From NCBI GenBank assembly GCA_026874595.1, contig CM049310.1, positions 83,117,056-83,181,055 of the forward strand: a stretch of 64,000 nt of DNA. Direction: 5' to 3'. This document shows, piece by piece, positions 22,349-34,400 of the stretch. Made by a program: the position numbers and the translations under genes. Origin of the DNA: Sipunculus nudus (Eukaryota; Annelida; Sipuncula; Golfingiida; Sipunculidae). The stretch's first letter is position 1; each line of letters starts with the position of its first letter. Under the pieces are notes generated by a model. That model ran no database searches. It saw only the letters and a list, made by a program, of their open reading frames with translations, and had not been told where the DNA came from.

Positions 22349-23044
22349 TTACACATATCCTAGATCTATCAGTCTATCAACAGAGTCCAACGCTCCTTCG
22401 ATGGTGTTTTGCTTTAAAGATTCGGCAAAGGCAGAACCGACAACGTAAACATCCTGGGACGGGACCGGTTTGAGCACTTTTTCGCTCACTTCAGTCCAAT
22501 TAACACAAGGTTTCCAAACATGCCAAGCACTACCTTGGGAATTGGAGTTCCACTGGTGGATTAAAGTTCGGCGTACCCGCGGAATAATATCAAATCCAAG
22601 TAGTTCGGTGAGCGCGGGGCGTAATGTTTTAATAATTTCATCTTTAACGGCACAACACGCGGATGCGGAAGTCTCAGTAATGTCTGCGCAGAGATTTTCT
22701 AAAACTCTCTGTTTGAGCAGCTTTGCATGATCTGCTCTCGCCATCAAGGAGAAGACCCGGAAGTCTTTGAGTTCACTTCCGTTTGTGTCATATATGGTCA
22801 ATGATCCTTGATCCAACAGTTCCGACACCAACAGATCAGTTGTGTATTTTGTCCAGACTGTTGCGTTAACAAACAGTAAAGAACTATTGAATAAATGAAT
22901 GACTGCTGTAGCCTCAATGTGGTGGACACCGTTGAGGGCCTCTTGTAAAACTGCGCTGTTTTCGCCGGCTTCCCATTTTAATTTGTGGATTGCTTCCGGG
23001 GGTAGCGCCAAGACCACCTTACGCGCGCACTCAGTTGGCGTGCC
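22349..23044 (-). CDS. oxidase exon 6 (C-terminal substrate/FAD region, stop)
   Basis: 696 nt, acceptor TTTTATTCCACAG, 231 codons plus TAA. Starts GTPTECARKVVLALPPEAI, the conserved strand entering the substrate domain. Includes SAWHVWKPCVNWTEV and ends VYVVGSAFAESLKQNTIEGALDSVDRLI in several blocks, the flavin-contacting C-terminal motif of L-amino-acid oxidases. Confidence 0.9.
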   Translation of the reverse strand, partial: GTPTECARKVVLALPPEAIHKLKWEAGENSAVLQEALNGVHHIEATAVIHLFNSSLLFVNATVWTKYTTDLLVSELLDQGSLTIYDTNGSELKDFRVFSLMARADHAKLLKQRVLENLCADITETSASACCAVKDEIIKTLRPALTELLGFDIIPRVRRTLIHQWNSNSQGSAWHVWKPCVNWTEVSEKVLKPVPSQDVYVVGSAFAESLKQNTIEGALDSVDRLIDLGYV

Positions 23045-23435
23045 CTGTGGAATAAAAACACATTGAGGTGTTTAGAACAGGTCAGTCCTCTAATTCCACA
23101 AACTTAAAACCCATGCGTGCGTATATGTGTATATACCCTTATAAATATGCTAAATGTTAACCTGTACTAATATTTAAATATCTTATATATTAACACGCGT
23201 GTAAAACGACCAGGTTTAAGCTTAAACATATGATCATGCAAAAATGCAGACATGTAACAAAAGTCTCTCATTTTAGTTTTTGATATACATATATTATTTA
23301 TATATTATTTCAAGTATATAAATCGTAAAATGACTAAATATTCTTTTTCAAAACAGATGCTTTTAGGCATGGAAGAAAACCCTTAGTTCACACAGCCCCA
23401 TGCGTCTAAATCGTTCTGGTGGCGATTTTCGCGCG

Positions 23436-23524
<89 letters not shown>

Positions 23525-26500
23525 ACGGGGTGACATAAAAGCGGACCGAACTGTCTCGCTAGTGAAGCTTGCTTTTCTAGCGAAGCGGTTGGTACGCCGG
23601 ACCTGTGCGCCACCGACCTGGGTTGGACTCCCGGATCGGCCCAGGATTTTCCCCTCATTTATTTGTCTTCGTAACAAAATGGGGGGCTTGTCTAACGTGA
23701 CGGTTAACTTTGTGGCCCAGGGAATAAGCTCACCAAAGTGTGACTCCTGGGATAATTAGTCTTGTTCTGATAGCAGAACGCTCTTCAGGGGGGGGGGGGG
23801 GCGGGTGTTACTGGGTGACATAAAAGTGGACCGAACTAGCGAAGCGGTGCCGATCGCATTGTGAGGCTCCTCTCGTCCTTCCTAAGTGACAGGAAGCTAT
23901 GGGTCAGAGTAGGTGACGCTAAGTCGCATGAGATCGAACCCGCCGCAGGCACACCGCAGGGCTCAGCTCTCAGCCCGCTGCTCTATGTCATATTCGTCAA
24001 CGACATGCCTAGCCTGTCCGAGAAAGGAGGGGTCCGCACGGGGGCGACGAGCCAATTTGCGGACGACACTGCGCTATGGACACATAGCAAGAGGGCAGTA
24101 CCCAGGTTACAGGCCGGTCTAGACGAGGTGACAAAGTGGTGCGCCAAATGGCGAGTAAGAGTCAATGCGACAAAAACACAGGCTTGCAAATTCGGTAGGC
24201 ACCTGAAAGGCAGTAAGGCCGGCAAAGCGCCAGAACTGAAATTGGCCGGGGAACCAATTCAATTCACAGACCAGATAAAATTTCTGGGTCTGACGGTTGA
24301 TAAGAGACTCACATGGGCGGCTCATATAGAGGATATCGAACAGAGGGTCAAAGCGAGACTCAACTGCTTAAGAGTGCTAAAAGCAGGATCAGGAGGCATG
24401 TCTACCCAAAGTTTGATATACCTTTATAAAGCCTGGATCAGACCGGTTATGACATACGGCTGCATAGCCCTGATCACCGCCAAAGAGCACCACATTAAAA
24501 AACTTCAACGGCTTCAAAACAGAGCCTTAAGGACGGCCTTGAGACTCCCGCCCCGCACGCGGATATCTGTGCTTCACGAGAAGGCAGATATAGAGTATGT
24601 GAGCGACCACATACTAAGGTTGAGCAAAGGCTATGTCGAAAAGGTGAAGCAAGAGAAGTTTTATAAAGACCTCAAAATGTGGCTCGACTGGCAAAAGATC
24701 AGTGGCAGACGGAAACCCAGTATTATCACCCCACTAGAGAAAGTGGGGGAAGGGTAGAAAGGCTCCGGGGCACCGCAGCGCCCGCCTGCAAAAGACAAAC
24801 ACGGGCCGTCCATCGGATGAGGACGTTAAATGGCGGTCCCGTGTCCAGAAGGGGACGGGCACGTAAAAGACCCCATACTGTTTTTCGATAGAAGAGTAGG
24901 CCAGCCTGTTGCCGGCAGTATGGAACCTGGCCCTGTAGAGCCAGCCGTTTGGTGAAAAAGTTACGGGGATCCCGGAAGGATCAGGGACAAGGCTCCAAGA
25001 CGTCATAATAACCGGGGGTCCGGTCAGGACCAGCAGGGACAAGGCTCAAGACATGATGGCAAAAGCACCAGAGAAGGCTCCCGAGAAGGCTCCCGAGAAG
25101 GCTCCGATCGAACGAGAGCTGTACCTGGTCGAAAGGGACAAGGCTCATGACGGGACTGCGAATAGTCCAGGGGCAGGCCGGTAGCGCTCGGACATTACTG
25201 GCAGGTTGCGAGGCTCAGGCTCCCGGAACACCTGGGGGATTCCTCGGTGGTTGACGGTTGGCGAGGGCGGGCCGGACCTAGCTGGCTAGCTGACGTGTCA
25301 GTTCTGGCGACCTCAGTGCAGAATGAGGGGGACCCGAAGAGGCAAAACTGCGGCGTAGAAACCCTAGTTATTGCCTGAGCGGTGTAACGGTTATGGATGG
25401 ATGAAGCGGTTGGTACGCCGGACTTGTGCGCCACTGACCTGGGTTCGACTCCCGGATCGGCCCAGAATTTTCCACGCATTTATTTGTCTTCGTAACAATA
25501 TATATATCTGCTACGATAATATAGACCAAGTGATCTTACGAGAAGCTAACATTTCATGACATATTTCTGGGTTTATTCAATACGAGATTTATAATTTTTC
25601 TACACACACAAGCATTACCTCTTTGTCAAGGATAGTCGAACCATTTGTCTCAGTTCTCCTGAAGCCCAATTGAAATATTCCTTCCCGCGGAGTAATACTT
25701 TCCAGCTTATAGTTCCGAAATACTCGATGACTGCAAAATAGAATTATCCAAGTAGATATCTGAGGGATTTTATTCCTTGTAGTTCCTTTGGGTAATGTTT
25801 ATATGACAGTTATGCCATAAAGAACAGGAATTTACGATGTTAGGCTGACACATAATATTTTACAGGTAGACAGATATAGAGGAAAGACATAATATCCCTA
25901 ATACACGACCCGGCCTCCAGAGGTGTCGTGTAAGCGTTACTATGGCAACGGCCAGGTTTCTGTACCGCTTTCATATCAGGCTGGCAGACGTCCCATCCTT
26001 TTATGTAAGAACAAACATACCTTACGGATAAACATCTAAAGTCTAAGCCTTATCACTATGACAGACAGTAATAGGAATTTTAAAAGGCCTCAGACTTGCT
26101 CGTTTAAAAATAGACCAAAATCCCCACATGGTATATTTATCTATTGTACATTCAAAGAAAACAAATCTTAAATTCATCTATGGTAAATTTTATATGAATT
26201 CACAGCGGGAAAAAATGTTATAGATCTCTCTTTCATTGGAGAAAAACAATTTGGAGAACTGTGAGTGCAAGCCAATTACTGACGTATTTGCTTTTCCATG
26301 GCTTCCTCGTATTATATTTTAATATACTATTTTATATTATATTATATGGAATAAGATCTTAATCGCCGTGCTAGTCTGTATATGTGAACGAGTTTAAGGT
26401 TGAGGATGGGAAGGGGGCTGTGTATCCGAAAGCTTAGGACATCCAAACCAGCTTGTCTTAACAATGTGTATAATGGTTATAACCTTACACTTACTCACAT

Positions 26501-29500
26501 AATATATGATGCTATATTATGCAATAATATATTATATCTTATTTTATATTATATAAATTAAATCAGATTATATGACGGTTTATTATATATTATATTATAT
26601 ATTATATTACATTATATTTAATTATATCATATTTTATCATAATATATTATATAAATTAGGTTATATAATATTATATTTACTATATTATATTATATTATAT
26701 TATATTATATTATATTATATTATATTATATTTTATTATATTATATTATATTATATTATTTTATAATACATTATAATACATTATATTATATGATATTTTAT
26801 ATTAAATTATAGTATGTTATATTATATTATATTATATTATATTATATTATATTATATTATATTATATTATATTATATTATACATGTATTTAATAACGTTT
26901 CCTACATATTCAACATGATATACTTTTACTTTGATAAAAACTTTACTCACAAACTGCTGGAAACATCTTGAAAATTCGAGAGGAGGGTTCGAGCCAGGTC
27001 GCTCATGCCTTCGACTAGCGTGTAGAGACCCGTTAAAGGGTTGTTTTTCTCTTGTTGAACGGTAACATTACTGTACACTGGAGTAGTAGCAGTAGCGCCA
27101 CCTGGCGTCGTCGCTGCACTTGTAAAATTTTCAGTCACTTCCGTCGACGTCACGTTCGTGTCATGTGACTTGTTCTGGTGGGGGCGTGGTGAAACAAACA
27201 TGGCGGCGTTGCCGTTGGCGTCGTACAGGTGGCGCTGCAATGTGTCTCGAAGGAACCGTACCGCTTCGGAACTCAAGACTTGTGATAGACGAGACATGTA
27301 TCTGTAATACGTGATACAGTATTATAAATATCAACTCCCCAATGCCCTGCATACCAAATGCAACAGTGAAGCTAGATAATTAATGTTTCTATTCATGTGT
27401 TAACCGCTGATGAGCCATTTCAGCGAACATGCCGACAACCTGTGTCTGACAGGAACAAGTAAACTTATTTCAATATATTCAAATACTGATCAATGTCGCA
27501 ATCATGTTTTCTAATGATATTTATATAATGATAAAGACTACTGATGAACGGATATACATGAATAAAGGGGCTAATCATTTTTTGGATGCCAGATGTCTGG
27601 TATGTAAGATAGATTACTATTGCCTCGGCGAGGAGGGTACGCGTTCATTTCCGTTCATGCGTGTGTGTGTGTGTGTGTGTGTGCTTATAACATAACTTAC
27701 ATAATCATGAACGGAGTCTCATATAATTTTCAGGCACATCCGGATTCAGAAAGGACTTCCAGGAATATGCACAAATGTGCAGTTATATATATCTGAATGA
27801 ACATGAAAATATGCGCCGAATAGGTGAACGCACACTTTTTTGGAACATGTACGCCAATAAACCTGGGATTAAGGCAAACTTGTTAGTGAAAAAAACTCTT
27901 GCGGAGTACCCCACATTAAGGACCGCTGACATGGCGGAGGTGGCATTCATGAAAATGTATATTTATAGTTTTTGTAAAAGATGCAGACAAACCCAAATAA
28001 TACCTCCGTCAGGTGGCGACTATAGTACTTGGTTCTTAGACCAGTTTGCTTGTTTTCCACTTTATTTAAAAAGATTTAAATGGATTTTAATTATATTTAA
28101 TGTAGGGCTATCTTAACGCCAAAGGAACAATATATTAAATCCTCGAGGAGTTCTTGATCACTGTAATATGTTTTCATATAAAGGATTCTTTTCCAGGGCA
28201 AGACAGGTCAATTTCTTTTATCCAAGCCGAGAGCCTGGGCCATTAGCTGGTTAACAGGGGCCGGCGACCAAGCTGTGCTCAAACTCCTGAATTCCTGAAC
28301 CGTGACTTACATTCTGCGTACAAAACAGAAAAGTTTGATTAGAATGGTGGCGGATGTCTGCGTTTCTAGTAAGAACATGAACTTACCCTTGCTGGTATAT
28401 GTAGTTTCCATGCGTATCCTTAAGGTCGAACTGGGACGTGGCATTTTCGTCGTTAAAATCAACAAGTTTTTCTGTTGCTTTCCTGAATTAATAATTATAT
28501 ATGTGTCATTTGCAGCAAGCATTTGAAGATTATGGATATACTTAGGTTGCATTTTTGGCGAGGTGTTTGGTTGGTTGTTGACAGAAGATTGTTGCTGGGT
28601 TGCACTTAAACGCTACTTAAGAAAAAACAAAACTGCGTCTCTGAAATGACGAAATCAGTGTCAACATTTGTCGCGTTTCTTAAAAATATGCTGGTGTCTT
28701 CTAATTGAAAAGGTAAGTAAACATATTATAAGACCCACAATGAGATTGTTTATTTGAATTTCCCTATTAAGCTTATTATGGTTTTGTGTTTTCCTTGCCA
28801 AAATGACCCTGGAGCGACTGGGTTTTAAACGTATGCACTAAATGACCAATTACACTTATGCTTGTTCCGGGGTCACGTCAGCAGATGTACAGGCCCCCGG
28901 AAATTTAATTTTGTATTAGGGTTTTAAATACAATTTTCTGTCTGCGCAGAACTAACAACGTTCCGGTCCTGAACCGGAGGGCTAAAACGCATTTGGTCGT
29001 AACAAAGCGTACAACCAAACTTAAATCAGAGCGCCAAAACACGCCCTATTATAAGCGTATACTTTCGTATTTGATGATGATCTAAAGCACAAAAACAAAC
29101 GACGTTTTTCACAATAACAGATGACGTGTATCAAAGTAGCTTTGGTGTGAATGATGTCTATTTATTTTATCTTATATCAAACACTTGTGAAAATCTTACT
29201 TCAAATGTAGCAATTACAATAACAAGGTCATCCCTGATAATAATTCAACCAACACCTTATTATTTACTATTAATCAAATCTAGACTTAATAAAAGACTGT
29301 GTTCATTACAGTAAATTGTGTGATTATGTGATAATTAATGTGCATGATAATGCAACGTGAAAATGAAGCTTACAGTTTTATCCCGTAACATTCGCAAATT
29401 TTGTTTTAAGAAGGGCAAGTTAAAATACTTGCAGCTTACCCTTAATTCTTACATGTGACTTACAACATCCGAGTTTTGGGTGTACAACTACAAAAGGTGG

Positions 29501-31114
29501 CGCAACATGAACGCTTTAGAATGCTCGTGAGGAATAAAACAGGGTTCGGAAATCCGACATGGCTTCAATCTATCTGCAGAGAGAGTTGGGTGGGGATTGG
29601 ACCCATAGTGACCAAGAAGAGTGATAACCACTGCGATCATCGTGAATCATAGTAGTATTGTGAAATGATTCGTACCTGAAGAGTTCTTCCGGCGCCATTC
29701 CAGATTCTTCTGGTAAAAGATTATATGGTAGAGCCGAGGAATTGAGTTGCCATGGCGCCAACTTGACGCCACGTAAGTGGTGAACAGTATCATTGGTATC
29801 ATGTGGAGATCGCATTAAGGCCAAGTTCAGCTGCTGGACCAGTCTGTAAACTTTAGGCTGCATTTCAGGGTCAAAGTGTGGCGCTCCAAGTTCAAGGTTG
29901 AGCTTTTTGAATTCTGGGATATGAGTGCTGTAAAGTCGGCCGCCGAGTCTGTCCGCCATTTCGTACACGTGAATTCGGACATTCCGTTCTCGTAGCCGCC
30001 ATGCCATGTATGATCCGGCCACACCGGCCCCGATTATAGCGATGTCTGCGCATCCTTGGTTTTCTGAAATAAAGCAATGATTTAAATTTTGATTATTAGC
30101 TTGATTATAATCATAGCATATCGTGTGTATATATGTTTTTATTTCTCTTTAACCTGGACAGTTCCTTTATTCACTATTTGTGTGGGAATCTTTTTACGCT
30201 AGTGCTTGCTTGGAGTCATTGTTAATATAGGAATTTAAGTATTAATTTGTTATTGAAAGCTAATAATGTATATTTATAATATAAATATATTTGTGTTTGT
30301 GCATGCGTGCGTACGTGCGTGTATGTGTGTGTGGGGGGGGGGGGGGGAGTGTACGGTTGTCCTCAAATGGTTGCTATCCTGTGTTGAGCGTCATTCCCTG
30401 GGGTCACTTTAACTGGAGTCACTTTTATTGGAGTCACTGTAAATTTTTGATAAAATCAAATCAACCAAACGCCGATTTTATTAAAATTCCCATGTGCGTA
30501 CTTGAACTTTTCAAGGTCATATGTTAGACCGATTTGCATTTTCATAGAAAACCAATTCTTGGCAATATCCGTTTCTCTGATAACACCCAAAATACCATAT
30601 CCTATTGTTGACGCGCATGATATGTTTTACTGAACAAGTCGGGCATTGGGATAAAAATGTTTTCTAAAAGCTCTGATGAAAAAGTACAAAATAAGCATTC
30701 AAATCACGCAGTCTGTCCATTATTAACAGTAACCCCTTGGCGGAGACCGGGTTCCCGGCGGTCTCTGTGTTCTATTGTACTTAGCAAGCCTGGTTTTCAC
30801 CGATTTCCTTTAACAAGTAGCGAGGAACAATGACATAAAATAATACCACGATTAATCTAAACTCCCTATGGCGGATCTTGAGTGTCTTTCTGACTGCGTA
30901 ATCAGGGGGCTATTCCACTAACTCCCCCGGGGAGGTTTTGATATCTGTTACAGAGGGCGCTGCGATCATCCCAATATTCTGTTTCTGCATCATCATTGAA
31001 CATAAGATTTTCTAAAGGATAACTTTTGTTGTTTATATTATATATATATATATACATTTATATATAGATATATATGATTTATTATTTAATATTATTATTA
31101 TCATCATCATCATA

Positions 31115-31169
<55 letters not shown>

Positions 31170-31244
31170 TAATTTATTAAAATTTTAATTTTTATTATTT
31201 TTATTATTACTGTAATAATCATAATAATAATAATAATAATAATA

Positions 31245-31308
<64 letters not shown>

Positions 31309-31372
31309 TAATATATTAAAATTTTAATTTTTTATTATTTTTATTATTACTGTAATAATAATAATAATAATA

Positions 31373-31408
<36 letters not shown>

Positions 31409-34400
31409 TTTATTATTTTTATTATTAATTCTTGTTGTTATCGAGTGGAAGACACAGCAACCTCTTCATATTTTCGGGGTACGGTACAAAGCCGACACTA
31501 ATACTTATACTATCCTTTTTAATACTAATTCGTAAAGCTCTCTGAGGTTTATTGAAAACTAAAATGTGTTTAATTTAGTTTTTAACAAAGTGACCCAAAG
31601 GCAAAGGAAATTGACTGTTCATTCTATCAAGTTCTCTTACCCAACACTCTGTCGTTGTCTGTTGGTTAATTATTATAAAGTTTGTTGATATGTTAAAAAA
31701 AGCTCCAACCTTGGCACTAAAGACTTTGTTAATGACCATTAATTATTTTTTATCTCTAGAATAACTAACAGCATGTGCGCGGTGGTGTTTATAGTATTAG
31801 TAAAACAACATTGGTCTCGTTTTCGTTAATATCTAATTAAAATGCTGCTCGCTATCTTGCAAACCTGTATTTCACCAAATGATAATTATATTAGGAAAGC
31901 GAAATCCTGCAACGATTAATAAATCCTCTTGTGAATGGATTGCTAATTATTTCGATATTGCCGAGATTTCATTGATCGGAGGCTTGATAAACTTTCACTC
32001 AAACGATACACAATGTTCTGACACGGTTTTAGCTGATTGAGAACTCCGCGAGGAGGAAGCCGCTAAAATAATCCTCATCTGATAATAAATCTGTCATTAA
32101 GAGGCCAAAACATTTCAATTAATTAGTGACCAGTATTGTTTTTGTAATACCATCCTGAATTTGTTGACAAGTAACTCTGACCGGAATGAAATGGTGTAAC
32201 TGACAAGGAACTGCCGGTTAGTCACCATTCAATTTGAAGCCATGGACCGGGTTGCTAGGCAACTGTTGCCACAGGCACTGCATGCTAATGTGGGATTACA
32301 TGCCCGTGATTGGTCAATGTTTCGACAGTGATAACCACCAGCCGAGGTCTAGACACAATATTTGACTATTTATCATGGTTAGTTCTTGAAAGTAGAATTT
32401 TCATCAATGGCGGCTCTAATTTAATTATTAAAATTTAAAATGCGAACTTAACTGTTGTTAAGAAGTTTTCATTTGAATCTCTGACCACGAAAACCTATGT
32501 TTAAATGCAATGTTAGCTCTTGAGATATTCAAAATGAATTTCCGTCAATGGCCACCCTATTTTCCTTATAAAAAATGAATAACAGGTATCAGTGGACCCT
32601 ACCATCACAAACTAGTAAATAAAAACCTTGTACTATATAGTCAATTCACAGGTAACCCCTACTGCAAACTCGACAGAAACTTAACTATTGACCAACACGG
32701 AGAAATATATTTCGGGACCTCTGTATGGCCATCACACATATTGCGTTAAAAGTAAGTAATTATTGTAAGTTTCATTGCAGAGGGTAAACCTGTCTTTTCA
32801 TGAGAGGTAAAGTTGTTGGATTATTCTGATATTCTTATTTCTTATGTTGTTAGATTTTAATATCCCTATATTCTTTTATACTCATATATTTATATTATTC
32901 TTATGTTTTTTTGTTATACTTTGATTTTGTTATATTCTTAGATCTTATATTCATATATTCTTGACACATTTCATATTTGCCATATCATACAAGTAATGTG
33001 TTAATGTTATACTTTATTTTTCTTTAATATTCTGATGTTCTTATATTCTTATATTCTTGACACATTTCATATTTGCCATATCATACAAGTAATGTGTTAA
33101 TATTATACTTTGATTTTTTTAATATTTTGATGTTCTTATATTCTTATATTCTAGACACATTTTATATTTGCCATTTCATACAAGTAACGTGTTAATGTTT
33201 TACTTTGATTTTTTTTATATTGTGATGTTCATATATTCTTATATTCTAGACACATTTTATATTTGCCATATCATACAAGTAAGTTTTCGTTTTTAATTTC
33301 TTGAACATAATTTTGTCAAACTTAGATCTTTGTTTCCAAATTGAAAAATTACTGTCAGTTTGAAATTAAATAACAGATTATTGCATTCTCTTGACTTCAG
33401 CCAACTGGCTCTGAAGGTCAAAGGTTACAAAGAAAAGGTGCTAATTCAATCTAAATTTTGATTAAAATTCATAAAAGCCCCATGATTTATAATTAGTTTA
33501 AACCTTGTACAGTGATGTTTTTAACAGCTTGTGTATTGAAACAGTCATCACCCTTTTAAAAAGGTGCTATTTTAAGTATTAATTAAGTCTTCTTTGAATT
33601 TTCTCTTCTGTCTTTCTTTCTTTTTCCCATAAACAATTTAAAATAAAAATTTTATGGATAAAAAAGACGAAAGAGAATAACAAATTTGTTTTTCAATACA
33701 TCTGTCATTACATAGAACTCTCTTCATGGTTTAAACTATACATATATATTCTTTTTGGGGCTTCTATGAAATTTAAAATGAATTATAGATTGATCATAAA
33801 TGTAAGGGTTTTTGCCGATGATGCTTCCTTAATTATAACATAAAAGTCTTGGCAGTTTAAACTTCATAAACCATCCAAAGGACTGCGGGTAAAATGTCAT
33901 CATCTTATTATATTATAATATTACAATTGTTTCGGCCTTGCTGAAACATGATAAAACATTTTATTTTTGCCTCCGCCGGGGGGGGGGGTTATTTGTTCAC
34001 CCTCGTTCGTGTGTGTGTGTGTCTGTTCACAACATAACTCGGGCAATCATGAACGGAATCTCATGGAATTTTCAGGGCATTTCGGGAATTAGCCAATGAA
34101 GATTCGAATAGAATTTGGTGTGAATTCGGCACATGATTCAGTTTCAGGATCGCCATCAAGGAATATTCAAAAATGTAAAAATCACTTATGCATGGATGAA
34201 CCTGGGAATATGGGCTGAATAAGAGAACGCAAAGCTGGTTGGGGAGAATACCACAATAGGGACCCCGACATGTCGGAGGCTTGAATTTAATAAAATGCAA
34301 ATTTCTAGTATTATGATATTATATTGTTTCTGTCTTAATGTAACATTGTATTTTGCCATTTTTTTTTAATTTTATCCCTTTCTTTGCCACAGGTATAAGA

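Larger units (their letters stand above)
23521..25497 (+). mobile_element. miniature LTR retroelement (TRIM-like), 3' LTR split by a LINE
   Basis: 5' LTR 23521-23676 (TGTTACGG...CGTAACA), internal part of only about 130 bp, then a second related LTR starting TGTTACTG at 23806, interrupted at 23849-25402 and ending CGTAACA at 25497. Both outer edges abut (AT)n, so an AT-type target duplication is possible but not provable. No gag or pol of its own, so it would be mobilised in trans. Each LTR contains a tRNA-like stretch (GCGGTTGGTACGCCGG and GGGTTCGACTCC), which could instead indicate a tRNA-derived SINE. Confidence 0.65.

Noticed and set aside
23861-24757. Host gene encoding a reverse transcriptase-like protein
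   Set aside because: It starts exactly at a target-site duplication without an ATG and lacks upstream domains; it is a truncated LINE.
27775-28116. 113-codon plus-strand open frame
   Set aside because: It largely coincides with a copy of a dispersed repeat whose other copies are not open.
22349-30063. Two separate oxidase genes (one at 22.3 kb, one at 29.6 kb)
   Set aside because: The pieces are complementary N- and C-terminal parts of one family and are joined by two intervening exons with matching splice phases.
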